Made by a program: the position numbers and the translations under genes. Of a stretch of 64,000 nt of DNA, positions 28,206-36,220 are shown piece after piece; positions within the stretch are counted from its first letter, which is position 1; each line of letters opens with the position of its first letter. The notes under the pieces are model-generated. The model worked only from the letters and a program-made list of their open reading frames with translations, was not told the origin of the DNA and did no database searches. The DNA lies in the NCBI RefSeq assembly GCF_900143565.1, contig NZ_FREX01000005.1, forward strand, positions 62,001-126,000, written 5' to 3'. This DNA comes from Pseudovibrio sp. Alg231-02 (GTDB lineage: Bacteria; Pseudomonadota; Alphaproteobacteria; Rhizobiales; Stappiaceae).

Positions 28206-30725
28206 CTACATCCGCACCTGAAACTTCTTCGCAAGCACCTTCACAGCGGCATCTTCGCTCAGGCTTGCGATAGCTTGAATTTGTGCAGGCTCATCGAAGA
28301 AGCACTTCATCACTGCAATCGCAGGTGATTGATCCCAATGTGCTCTGTCCACATGCGAAATCTCCTGCATGAGCCGCTGATGGAACCGATGCAAAGCAAA
28401 CTTCGTGCTGTGCTTGGTCAGTGTATCAATCGCATGTCTCTTGATCTCCGCAACAACGGTGCTTCGCCGCGCAGAGCCCCCCTGCCCAGTCGTAATATTG
28501 TGCTTCCTTGCATATTTCTGCATGGCTTGCTGATCACCCGCAATCACCTTCTGAAGCTGCTTGCTTTGATAGTGATGCACACCCCACCTGATCAACCGTG
28601 TGGCTACAAAGGCCACTGAGCCCAAAACAAACGCCCCACCAATTGCAGCCCCAACCGGTCCAGCCGCAGCAGCAACGCCAGCAGCAGCAACGCCGCCAGT
28701 GGCAGTTGCAACAACACCCGCAACGCCACCTACAGTCAGCGCAGCAAACCCAAGCCCGTCAACTGCAGACAAAACAGCCTTACCAATCTTGGTGTTTCGC
28801 GCCTTGGACTGATTGTTCGCGATGGTCTTTGTAATCATCGCCAGCTCCGCGTCCCGCGGCTGAGAAACCTTCCGCGAACCGTCCAGACCGGAAACCGGCA
28901 CCTCCTGCCGCTCAGAGAACAAGCGATGCAGAGCCTGCGCTTTCTTCCCGGTCTGATGATGCTTAAAAGCTCGAATGGCCGTGACACTGGCATCATAAGC
29001 CGACAGGCCAACCGCAAGTACACCAACGCCTGCTCCAACAGTGCCGGCAGCATAACCCAACCCAGTCGTAACCAGAGAAACCCCTTCAACATTTGAGGTC
29101 AAAGCTCTTTCCGCGATCGCCATGCCGTCAGCAACCATAGCAAGCCCCCACACTTCTGCAGAGAAAATACTCACATGCATCTGTTTGTGGTAGTCATCTC
29201 GCATGGCCTTCGCCAGTTCAGCATTTTTACCGTAATTGGCAACAAGCCCGGTCAGTGTTTTATGAGCCCGATCAGCCTCTCGCACTCTCTGCTTAAGTGC
29301 GCCCTCAAGATGATCCAGACCACCCTTCAAATGCGCACTGTCAGTGGTGGAACTCTCGCCATAATGCAGCGCCACTTCATTGCGCAAAGTGGTCAGGCAC
29401 TCAGTCTCTCCAGCGGATCCCATCTCAGTTTTAACGTAGGCGTCCAAAGCAGCACTCGCGCGCGGTGATAAATCAGGAAACACCCCACGCAAGGCGACAC
29501 CAAGTCCGCCCTGGGAAATCTTACCTGCCTTCACCGCCTGAGCCATAGTATCCAGCAGCGTCAAAGGGGAACCGCCACCTTTTTGCACATCCTTGACCAT
29601 GCGGGACAACGCAGCCACTTCAGCAATGTCCTTTTGCGCCCCAATAAACTGGGCCCCTTCAGAGTGAAAGGTATCCAGCGCTGCATCTGCGGCTTTCATG
29701 CTGGTGTAAGCAGAGCGGGCAGAGATCAGGCTCTGGATCGCCCCCAAAGCGTAATAAAAGCTGGTAAACCCAAAGCGGCCATAGGCAACGCCGTCCGTAA
29801 TCGGGATTTCACCACGAAAAATCTCCGCACGGCCATTCACAGCACCGTTGATCAGTGGCGTGACATTGTGAGGAAACTTGCCCAGAACATTCCTCACAAG
29901 CCCCTCTGTCTGTACGCCCTCAACAGCGGCTCCTCGTGCAGTCACACGGGAGGGATGGTACCCGGCGTCCTTGTCCTGCCCACCCGCAATCTCAGAAAGC
30001 TGCTTGGTCCGGACTTCATTCCATTCGCTCTGGCTGGCACGCAGCTGCGACTGCGCCCTGCCACCACCCAACGCCCGATCAAGCGCGGGTTGTCTGTCCT
30101 CAATATGGCGCTGCAAATCTTCAACAACTGGACGCAGAACCCGCACAGTCTGCCGGTTCGGCGTCGCGCCTCGTGCAACCCTTTTGAAGTGATCGACCAG
30201 AGTTTGTTTGGTCTCAGCCTGTTCAGGGTCAGAGAACGACATAGCCCCCAACTGCTTATGCAGCTCTGCAGCCCGCTCTTTCGTCAGCAAGCTCGGGTCT
30301 TTCGCAAAGGCCTGCAGCTCCTGCAGCATCCGGTTCTCAGCACCGACACTCGCAACCTTGTCACCAAACCGGGCCGTCTGGCCCAGATAGTCGCGTTGAA
30401 CAGGCTGAAGCTTAAGACGTGCATCCAGCAGTGCTCGCTCCATGGAGGAGATACCTTGTCCTGCTTCTGACCGTGCATTTTGCCCGGACACGCCAGAAGC
30501 AGGAACACGCCGGGGCTGAAAACTTGCCAGAGAAACCCGGCCTTGCTGTTGAGGCGCCCGCCGCTCATGCCCACCAGCAACAGGCACTGCACAAAGCCGG
30601 TAAGGCATCCGAGCAGACTGAGTATTGGACCGCGCCCTTTCCGGCCTAACCCCTGTTTGCTCGGAAGCCTGACTAACATTTGAACTGGCCGTGCTGACCT
30701 GCGTTGATATTCCGGTATTCCTCAT
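28206..30725 (-). CDS. Large effector-like protein, candidate type III secretion substrate
   Basis: I do not recognise the 839-residue product by family. From the ATG at 30725 (GGGAGGG 8 bases upstream) the first about 90 residues are Ser/Thr/Gln/Asn/Arg-rich, lack hydrophobic stretches and look disordered, as in type III secretion signals. A mostly helical middle follows. Two Gly/Ala-rich hydrophobic stretches with glycine-zipper spacing lie near residues 545-585 (LGYAAGTVGAGVGVLAVGL) and 655-705 (GVAGVVATATGGVAAAGVAA), able to insert in membranes. The gene lies 22 bases after a CesT-like chaperone gene, the classic effector-chaperone layout. No catalytic motif was found. The effector role is an inference; no secretion apparatus is in the window. 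Confidence 0.7.
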   Translation of the reverse strand: MRNTGISTQVSTASSNVSQASEQTGVRPERARSNTQSARMPYRLCAVPVAGGHERRAPQQQGRVSLASFQPRRVPASGVSGQNARSEAGQGISSMERALLDARLKLQPVQRDYLGQTARFGDKVASVGAENRMLQELQAFAKDPSLLTKERAAELHKQLGAMSFSDPEQAETKQTLVDHFKRVARGATPNRQTVRVLRPVVEDLQRHIEDRQPALDRALGGGRAQSQLRASQSEWNEVRTKQLSEIAGGQDKDAGYHPSRVTARGAAVEGVQTEGLVRNVLGKFPHNVTPLINGAVNGRAEIFRGEIPITDGVAYGRFGFTSFYYALGAIQSLISARSAYTSMKAADAALDTFHSEGAQFIGAQKDIAEVAALSRMVKDVQKGGGSPLTLLDTMAQAVKAGKISQGGLGVALRGVFPDLSPRASAALDAYVKTEMGSAGETECLTTLRNEVALHYGESSTTDSAHLKGGLDHLEGALKQRVREADRAHKTLTGLVANYGKNAELAKAMRDDYHKQMHVSIFSAEVWGLAMVADGMAIAERALTSNVEGVSLVTTGLGYAAGTVGAGVGVLAVGLSAYDASVTAIRAFKHHQTGKKAQALHRLFSERQEVPVSGLDGSRKVSQPRDAELAMITKTIANNQSKARNTKIGKAVLSAVDGLGFAALTVGGVAGVVATATGGVAAAGVAAAAGPVGAAIGGAFVLGSVAFVATRLIRWGVHHYQSKQLQKVIAGDQQAMQKYARKHNITTGQGGSARRSTVVAEIKRHAIDTLTKHSTKFALHRFHQRLMQEISHVDRAHWDQSPAIAVMKCFFDEPAQIQAIASLSEDAAVKVLAKKFQVRM

Positions 30726-30747
30726 CGTGGCGTCCCTCCCAAACCAC

Positions 30748-31197
30748 TCAGACCAAAATATGCTCTGAGGACCACTGGCTTTCTGCGTCTCCGGCGTTGA
30801 CCAGCGAATGGCGCAGCTGCAATGCCTCACCAATAAAGCTCTTCAAAGCCTCCATCAGGTGTTCAACCGGGTCAGTCATTTGCAAAAGGAGGTGTTGCCG
30901 CACAGCGTATCGCTGCTGAGCATCGAGTATCAGGCCACAGGAGTTAAGTTGGCCCACACGAGCCAGCAGAGTTTTCAGTTGAGGCATCTCCAGATCATTT
31001 TCTGGAAAGACATCAGCTTCCAGCTGCACCTCATAGCGCCGTTCCTGAAACCGCGCCGAAATCAATGTCGTAAGATGATGCTCCTCAGAGTGAAGGGCAA
31101 CTTGCCCCGCAGTATTCGGCGCCAGAGCAGGCAATTGAAGCCCCGCCGCCAAACCATCAAATAGGTCTTGTAATTCCGTTTCCTGACATCGCTCCAA
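30748..31197 (-). CDS. CesT/Tir-like type III secretion chaperone
   Basis: This is a 149-residue acidic protein. I chose the TTG at 31197 because GGGAGA lies 5 bases upstream; an upstream in-frame TTG at 31227 lacks a binding site. The pattern fits class I (CesT) chaperones. There is an N-terminal helix (LQDLFDGLAAGLQLPAL), beta strands with short polar turns (GQVALHSEEHHLTTLISARF, YEVQLEADVF), the ...LLARVGQLNSCGLILDAQQR segment matching the family's middle, and a C-terminal helix (PVEHLMEALKSFIGEALQLR). Such chaperones dimerise, bind the N-terminus of one effector and target it for export. The gene directly precedes the effector-like gene. Confidence 0.62.
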   Translation of the reverse strand: MERCQETELQDLFDGLAAGLQLPALAPNTAGQVALHSEEHHLTTLISARFQERRYEVQLEADVFPENDLEMPQLKTLLARVGQLNSCGLILDAQQRYAVRQHLLLQMTDPVEHLMEALKSFIGEALQLRHSLVNAGDAESQWSSEHILV

Positions 31198-31414
31198 AAT
31201 GCTCTCCCAAACAACTGCATGAAGCAAAAGCGAACAGGAGAAGCGTAAAGAAGCACCTAAGCGCCAAGTGTATCGAAGAGCACAACCAAACGACGAAATT
31301 GATATTTTATTTCCCTAAAATTGGAATCATTGAAATAAAATAACCTAAACTCGAAAGCCCTGGATCAGCTTGAGCCTCAATCCTGCCTGCAAGCTGATCC
31401 AGACGGCCTGCCAG

Positions 31415-31828
31415 TTAGTTTGGAAACGGCAGTTCTTTGCTGACCTCAAAGACTTTTGCCGTCATGCCTTTTGATTTTAACGAGCTAAGTTCTGCCTGAA
31501 ACGCCGACATATGTGGCGTTTGGAAGTGCGGAATAAGAGCATCCATACTCTCCCACATCTCATAGATTCTCAGGATATTCGGATTGGTCGCATCCAGAGA
31601 AGACTTGTAGGAAATACATCCAGCCTCTTCAGCAGTAGCCGCATCCATCTGCTGAACAGCAGCAAGGTTTTGTTGGATCTGGTTGTCTTCAAACTCAACT
31701 TCAACAGTGACAATAATCATAGCTCTATCCTTCTGTTCCAATTTCTGTGCAGCAGCAAAAACATGACCTGGCACCATGCCAGTCACGATGCTTGCAGCCA
31801 GTGCCTGCAATATGGCGCGTCTTTCCAT
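31415..31828 (-). CDS. Exported antibiotic-biosynthesis-monooxygenase (ABM) domain protein
   Basis: This 137-residue protein starts at the ATG at 31828 with an RR-containing signal (MERRAILQALAASIVTG, cleavage near HVFAAAQ) followed by a dimeric alpha-beta-barrel ABM domain (about 35-130). The domain has the motifs IIVTVEVEFEDNQIQQNL, GCISYKSSLDATNPN and LRIYEMWESMDALIPHFQTP. YgiN-like ABM proteins act on quinones or reactive small molecules. Export is unusual for the family. It is divergent from a TetR gene across a 130-base region with two palindromes. Confidence 0.82.
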   Translation of the reverse strand: MERRAILQALAASIVTGMVPGHVFAAAQKLEQKDRAMIIVTVEVEFEDNQIQQNLAAVQQMDAATAEEAGCISYKSSLDATNPNILRIYEMWESMDALIPHFQTPHMSAFQAELSSLKSKGMTAKVFEVSKELPFPN

Positions 31829-31888
31829 TCTCGATGTCCTCGTCAGCTCCAAAGCTTTGCATGTCCATGTAGGAAGCGTTCTTCTGCA

Positions 31889-31950
31889 AATTACAAAATG
31901 ACACTTTTCGTATTTTTGTAATTCTTGACAAAATGACATTTTTTGTCAAG
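31889..31950. promoter_or_regulatory. Two perfect palindromic operators between the ABM and tetR genes
   Basis: Site 1: AATTACAAAA (31889-31898) and TTTTGTAATT (31914-31923), 15-base spacer. Site 2: CTTGACAAAA (31924-31933) and TTTTGTCAAG (31941-31950), 7-base spacer. Both are perfect 10-bp inverted repeats with related half-sites (ACAAAA), centres about 31 bp apart, roughly three helical turns. Site 2 contains a TTGACA hexamer on each strand. The TetR ATG is only 9 bases beyond site 2. Autoregulation with control of the ABM gene is the natural reading. Confidence 0.72.
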
Positions 31951-31958
31951 ATGCAACC

Positions 31959-32504
31959 ATGGAAAATTTGCGAGAGAAGATTCTGGAAGCCGCCGTGCGG
32001 GCCTTCATGCGCTTTGGCGTCAACCGCACCCGCATGCACGACATCGCGTCAGAGGCAGGCGTTGCGCGCCAGACAGTCTATTCAAACTACAAGAATAAAA
32101 ACGAAATCCTGTGCGCCTCCATCAGGCACTTTTCTGACCAGTCTCTGGCAGCCGTGCAAAAAGAATGGTCCGCTCTGGAAACTCTGGAGGACAAGCTAAG
32201 TGCCTACTACAAGCACTCCATCATCCCATCCTTCAAGGTCATCACCGCATCTCCTGATGCAAGAGACATGATCGGTGGATTCAATGCAGAAGGCAAAGCG
32301 GCCACACTGGAAGCACAAGCAACCAACATCACCGCCTGCGCTGAAATGCTGGCGCACTATAGTTTTCAGGGACACAGCGCTGAGCAACTCGCAGAATATC
32401 TGGTGCTTTCCTCACTTGGAATTCGCGATCACGCGCGGGATGAGACCCAACTACTCACCCTCCTGAACACCCAAAAAGCAGGTCTACTAGCACTATTAAC
32501 CTGA
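31959..32504 (+). CDS. TetR/AcrR-family transcriptional regulator
   Basis: This 181-residue protein has the TetR helix-turn-helix in its first 50 residues (ILEAAVRAFMRFGVNRTRMH and IASEAGVARQTVYSNYKNKN) and a helical C-terminal ligand-binding domain. It is divergent from the ABM gene and followed by a DUF2938 membrane gene on the same strand. The very close upstream palindrome implies the protein represses its own gene and probably both neighbours. Confidence 0.9.
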   Translation: MENLREKILEAAVRAFMRFGVNRTRMHDIASEAGVARQTVYSNYKNKNEILCASIRHFSDQSLAAVQKEWSALETLEDKLSAYYKHSIIPSFKVITASPDARDMIGGFNAEGKAATLEAQATNITACAEMLAHYSFQGHSAEQLAEYLVLSSLGIRDHARDETQLLTLLNTQKAGLLALLT

Positions 32505-32600
32505 GAAATATTATCCATCAAAATCTAGAGAATTCTCTTGACCTCAAGTCGACTTGAAGTGGCACGGTGCCGCCAACTCCCTCTCAGGAAAGGTAAAACC

Positions 32601-33113
32601 GTGCACACAACAAGCCTTTTGATCAATGCTGCCCTACTTGGCATTGGCGCAACAATTTTCATGGATCTGGTCGCCTGGGTGCGACTTCGGTTTTTCGCTA
32701 TTCCCGCCCTGGATTACCGGCTGGTTGGCCGTTGGATGCTAAGCATGTTGCGCGGGCGTTTCCAGCATCAGAACATCATGCAGAGCCCTCCACAGCCGTT
32801 TGAACGCTCCATCGGCTGGATCACTCATTACGTCATCGGTGCTGTATTTGCGCTCGTTTTGCTTGCTCTGACCGGACCAAACTGGCTGCAAAATCCAACC
32901 ATCCTGATGCCGTTCTTAATTGGCCTGCTCTCAGTGGGGTTCCCCTTCTTATTCATGCAGCCAGCATTCGGCTTTGGAGTTGCCGCCTCCAAAACACCAG
33001 CCCCAACAATCGCAAGAATAAGAAGTCTTATCGCCCATCTTTCATTTGGGTTAGGCCTTTACCTCACCGGGCTTTGCCTCAGCCTGTTGCTAGTAAAAGG
33101 AGCAACATCTTAA
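32601..33113 (+). CDS. DUF2938 family membrane protein
   Basis: This 170-residue protein starts at a GTG with AGGAAAGG upstream. It has four hydrophobic helices and the DUF2938 features: GIGATIFMDLVAWVRLRFF, VGRWMLSMLRGRF, IGWITHYVIGAVFALVLLAL and the C-terminal LSFGLGLYLTGLCLS. The function is unknown. It lies 96 bases after the TetR gene and may belong to its regulon. Confidence 0.8.
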   Translation: MHTTSLLINAALLGIGATIFMDLVAWVRLRFFAIPALDYRLVGRWMLSMLRGRFQHQNIMQSPPQPFERSIGWITHYVIGAVFALVLLALTGPNWLQNPTILMPFLIGLLSVGFPFLFMQPAFGFGVAASKTPAPTIARIRSLIAHLSFGLGLYLTGLCLSLLLVKGATS

Positions 33114-33165
33114 AGCGCGTTCCTGAAAAGGGACTCCGGTTTTGGGATAAGAACACGCAAAACAA
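33112..33165. repeat. Dispersed repeat with GAAAAGGGACTCCGGTTTT core
   Basis: AGCGCGTTCCTGAAAAGGGA is followed by CCGGTTTTGGGATAAGAACACGC. It shares the front module AGCGCGTTCC with the 28.2 and 44.0 kb repeats and the GAAAAG...CCGGTTTT...GATAA...ACGC body with the repeat at 35.9 kb, linking the two families. It lies between convergent genes. Confidence 0.65.
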
Positions 33166-33239
33166 ATAGTTAGAGATTTTTGCTTGAATACATAAAAACG
33201 CAACACACTCCAAGACACGAAAAGCAGCAACACCTGCTG

Positions 33240-33707
33240 CTACTTCTCCTCATCCCGCAGCTGGTCAATCACCGCACGAAATTCACTTATGCCCGGCAAG
33301 AAGGCAGAGACCTGCTCAGGTGGAAACCGCTCGGCCAGCTTTTGAAACAGCGGCTCCAGCTGCTGCACAGCATCATCACGAAACTGCCGCCCCTCTGGTG
33401 TCAGCCACACCCGCTTGGAGCGCCCGTCATCCGGGTTGGGGCGAAGTTCCACAAAGCCGTGCTTTTCCAACCCGCCCAGCGTATGCGTCATGGTTGTTTT
33501 CGCAACCTGAAACGACCGGGCCAGTTCCAGCGGAGTGGCCCCATCAAATCCGCGGCTCAAATGGCTGGTCACCCCGAAATGCGAAACCAGAAGGCCCTTT
33601 GGCAGCCGCGCTTCCAAAAACGCAGAGCCGATCTGGTTTATAATCCCCACCTCAACAAACATAGAAAAGTAGGGCGTCAGATCTTGGGAGGGGGTATCGT
33701 CAGACAT
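33240..33707 (-). CDS. MarR-family transcriptional regulator
   Basis: This 155-residue protein starts at the ATG at 33707 (MSDDTPSQDLTPYFSMFVEV). It has the winged-helix domain (LELARSFQVAKTTMTHTLGG, LEKHGFVELRPNPDDGRSKR and VWLTPEGRQ) typical of MarR. Its start overlaps the 3' end of the Acg-type gene by 8 bases, so the two form an operon. Two palindromic sites upstream of that operon are probable targets. Confidence 0.9.
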   Translation of the reverse strand: MSDDTPSQDLTPYFSMFVEVGIINQIGSAFLEARLPKGLLVSHFGVTSHLSRGFDGATPLELARSFQVAKTTMTHTLGGLEKHGFVELRPNPDDGRSKRVWLTPEGRQFRDDAVQQLEPLFQKLAERFPPEQVSAFLPGISEFRAVIDQLRDEEK

Positions 33708-34806
33708 TCGGTACTCGTGTTTCCAAAGGCCAGCGCGGGCTGGGATCAATTTTGGGACCATACCCCAATCGTGCAAGCATTTGAACAGTCTCACCCGGAC
33801 CGGCTAGCATTTCGTGCACCGCAGAATAATGCTCTGCCATTTCAGAAAACTCCTGCAGCGCCTGACTAACCGGCTGCATAGAAAGGCCCAATCCAGTAGC
33901 TGCCAGTTGCAACCTGATCCAGTCATACCCTGCTTTAATCTGATCGACCCGCGAATTGTCCGGACTGGTGACCACCGCATACGCCTGTGTCGCGTTCATC
34001 GCATCCCGGATCATATCCCGTCCCTGCTGAAAGCTTGAGCTTGTCTGATCTGCCTGATCTTCGCGGCTCAACATCCCAGCCAGCATCAGGCTCTCCAAAA
34101 ACGGACCACTCAGCGCAATGCCATCCGGGTTCGCTTCAATCTCGGCCTTACCAAACCGCATCAGATCAACGCTTTCCATCATCACACGTTGCGTTGTCAG
34201 CTCAACATCCATCGCGTCCCACGTCAGCCTCCGCAAGGCCGCAACCTCAGCCTTGCCGCTTTTGATCATGGCATAGTCAGCCAAAACCGCCTGCGCTTCT
34301 GCTGAAACAGACATATCCTTATAAGCGTTACGGTTGGTATGCCGCTCAAAAACATGCGCAAACAGCGGATCAGGTGTGCCCCCTTTCGCAAAGTAAGCCG
34401 TTGCAACCGGCCCATCTTCTCCCAGTGGAAACAGCTCCATCTGCAAATCGTACCCATCTTCCGCAGCAGCCATGCGCAACAATTCCAGAAAACACCCCAT
34501 GCCAACGGTCAGCTGGCGGTCAAACGGGTCAGTCTCTGGCAGGTTCAACCTCTTGTCACGGTAAATGGCCAGCATGTTACTTCCGCGCAGCTCAGCCACC
34601 CACGGCTGACGGTTATGAGGGTTAGGCGCAAGCAAAGCGTAGGACAGCGCTTTCATCCGCGGCTCAGCGTAAGCGCCCGCAGTCTCCCAAGGAGCCAGCG
34701 CCCGCGTTGGACGACGTGTCGCCAGAAATGCACCAGCCGAGGCAGTCGCTGCCACAACCACACCACCACCCATAAGGCCAATCATCTTGCGTCTGGAAAG
34801 GTTCAT
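33700..34806 (-). CDS. Acg-family nitroreductase-like FMN protein, Tat-exported
   Basis: This 368-residue protein starts with a twin-arginine-type leader (MNLSRRKMIGLMGGGVVVAA). A nitroreductase fold of the Acg type follows, with motifs ALLAPNPHNRQPWVAEL (FMN phosphate region), GMGCFLELLRMAAAEDGY and FERHTNRNAYKDM. Acg-like proteins bind FMN but often lack reductase activity and may store flavin. It leads the operon with the MarR gene. Confidence 0.85.
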   Translation of the reverse strand: MNLSRRKMIGLMGGGVVVAATASAGAFLATRRPTRALAPWETAGAYAEPRMKALSYALLAPNPHNRQPWVAELRGSNMLAIYRDKRLNLPETDPFDRQLTVGMGCFLELLRMAAAEDGYDLQMELFPLGEDGPVATAYFAKGGTPDPLFAHVFERHTNRNAYKDMSVSAEAQAVLADYAMIKSGKAEVAALRRLTWDAMDVELTTQRVMMESVDLMRFGKAEIEANPDGIALSGPFLESLMLAGMLSREDQADQTSSSFQQGRDMIRDAMNATQAYAVVTSPDNSRVDQIKAGYDWIRLQLAATGLGLSMQPVSQALQEFSEMAEHYSAVHEMLAGPGETVQMLARLGYGPKIDPSPRWPLETRVPNV

Positions 34807-34820
34807 CGTTCAACTCCATT

Positions 34821-34879
34821 TAGTGCGATATCGAACTATAAACACATCACCACACACGAAACAAGTACGATATCGAACT
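34821..34879 (-). promoter_or_regulatory. Promoter with two MarR-type palindromes upstream of the Acg gene
   Basis: Near-perfect palindromes TAGTGCGATATCGAACTA (34821-34838) and AGTACGATATCGAACT (34864-34879) share the core CGATATCGAACT and are 42 bp apart centre to centre, four helical turns. On the minus strand a -35 (TTGTTT, 34859-34864) and -10 (TATAGT, 34835-34840) are spaced 18 bp; the first palindrome covers the -10 and the second abuts the -35. This is a textbook repressor layout, presumably for the MarR encoded in the same operon. Confidence 0.8.
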
Positions 34880-35039
34880 ATTATCATTGAACCAATTTTC
34901 GTCACCCATCAACTTGCCCACTTCCCACAGCCCCAAAGCCAACAAATTGAGGCTGTGGGTTTGCTCCTCATTCGTTTTCTTAAAGTAGATTGGACCACCA
35001 GTGACCGCGACACAGACAAGCATTTGGAACGGGACGACC

Positions 35040-35810
35040 ATGCAAAACACCCATCCAACTCTTCCGGAAGGGACACGCGTTTATGCGACGGGAGACATTC
35101 ACGGCAGGCTCGACCTGCTGGAAGTCATGGGCAAAGCCATTGAGAGCGACCTGAAAAACCGCCCGATCACGGACCCGGTCTCCATCTTCCTTGGTGATTA
35201 CATCGACCGCGGCCCGGACAGTCAGGGCGTCATCGATTTCCTTGTCGATCACCACCACCGCACCCCGCGCCAGGTCTGTCTGAAAGGCAATCACGAAGCC
35301 TCGCTTCTGGAGTTTCTGCAAGACGCAGGCACGCTCTACCATTGGGAGGATCTGGGCGGCACAGAAACCCTGCTCTCCTACGGCCTTTCCATTCACGATC
35401 TCATGGGCTCAGCAGGCGCAGAAAGCGTGCAGACCATCTTCAAGGAAAACCTCTCCAAGCTGCACGAAACTTTCTTCGAATCTCTGCCCCTCCACTACCA
35501 GTGCGGAGACTACTTGTTCGTCCACGCAGGCATCCGCCCAGACGTACCGCTGGAAGAACAACGCGCTGAGGAACTCATGTGGATCCGCGGCCCTTTCCTC
35601 GACTTTCAAGAGGACTTCGGCGTCTTCGTCGTCCACGGCCACACCCCGGTCGAACACATCGACCGCCGCTCCAACCGGCTTGACGTAGACACCGAAGCCT
35701 ACGCCTCAGGCCGCCTCACCTGCGCCGTGCTGGAAGGCACCGACATGAAGTTCATCACCGCCACCACCGACGGCTGGGACCTATTCGACTTCATCCCCAC
35801 CCACAAATAG
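35040..35810 (+). CDS. Metallophosphoesterase, PPP-type serine/threonine phosphatase family
   Basis: This 256-residue protein carries all the PPP/ApaH signature motifs: YATGDIHGRLDLLE, FLGDYIDRGPDSQGVIDFL, CLKGNHEAS and the C-terminal VHGHTPVEHID. Members dephosphorylate phosphoproteins or cleave diadenosine polyphosphates. I chose the ATG at 35040, preceded by GGGACG; an ATG 39 bases upstream adds residues not typical of the family. It stands alone, divergent from the Acg operon. Confidence 0.9.
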   Translation: MQNTHPTLPEGTRVYATGDIHGRLDLLEVMGKAIESDLKNRPITDPVSIFLGDYIDRGPDSQGVIDFLVDHHHRTPRQVCLKGNHEASLLEFLQDAGTLYHWEDLGGTETLLSYGLSIHDLMGSAGAESVQTIFKENLSKLHETFFESLPLHYQCGDYLFVHAGIRPDVPLEEQRAEELMWIRGPFLDFQEDFGVFVVHGHTPVEHIDRRSNRLDVDTEAYASGRLTCAVLEGTDMKFITATTDGWDLFDFIPTHK

Positions 35811-35899
35811 CCCTCACCCACAACAAAGCACTGGCCAGCGGAAGGATGACAGCTCCGCCGACCAGCAGGGCACCCATTGAGGGCTGAGCAAGGGTGTAT

Positions 35900-36001
35900 A
35901 TGCGTATCGCCGAAAAGTGGCATCCGGTTTTCGGATAAAGATACGCAAAAGCAAAGCTAAAGCAGTTCAGGTATTTCAACTTAAATGCGAACTGCTTTAG
36001 G
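35900..36001. repeat. Dispersed composite palindromic repeat (best copy of the GATACGC family)
   Basis: The left half, GCGTATCGCCGAAAAGTGG...TTTTCGGATAAAGATACGC, has inverted ends (GCGTATC/GATACGC and CCGAAAA/TTTTCGG). The right half is a second hairpin, TAAAGCAGTTC...GAACTGCTTTA. It fills most of the gap after the phosphoesterase gene. The remainder of 35811-36220 holds the element at 36081 and no gene. Confidence 0.75.
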
Positions 36002-36080
36002 GCACGCTGCCATCTCACGCAATCGCAGTGCGACGCTGGAACCAGAGCGGTACGATTAAACCTTCAACTGCGCCCCACGG

Positions 36081-36110
36081 TGTCATCCCGGCCCTCGAGC
36101 CGGGACCTAT
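36081..36110. repeat. GTCATCCCGG-type palindromic repeat, copy 1
   Basis: GTCATCCCGG is followed by the stem CCCGGC/GCCGGG and GGACCTATA. The same GTCATCCC-stem-GGGAxC pattern occurs at 36741, 37151, 37260 and 40864. Confidence 0.7.
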
Positions 36111-36220
36111 ACCCACACGAGCCAAGTTACTTGTGTTTTTGATCCAATCACACAATCCATTTTTACACACGAAGCTTTCTCTACATTGCTCTTTGAGACA
36201 ATCGTGAAAGAAACAGAAAC

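Noticed and set aside
28580-28834. Plus-strand frames rich in Gln and Ala opposite the effector-like gene
   Set aside because: They are antisense shadows of the Gly/Ala-rich hydrophobic segment of the minus-strand gene.
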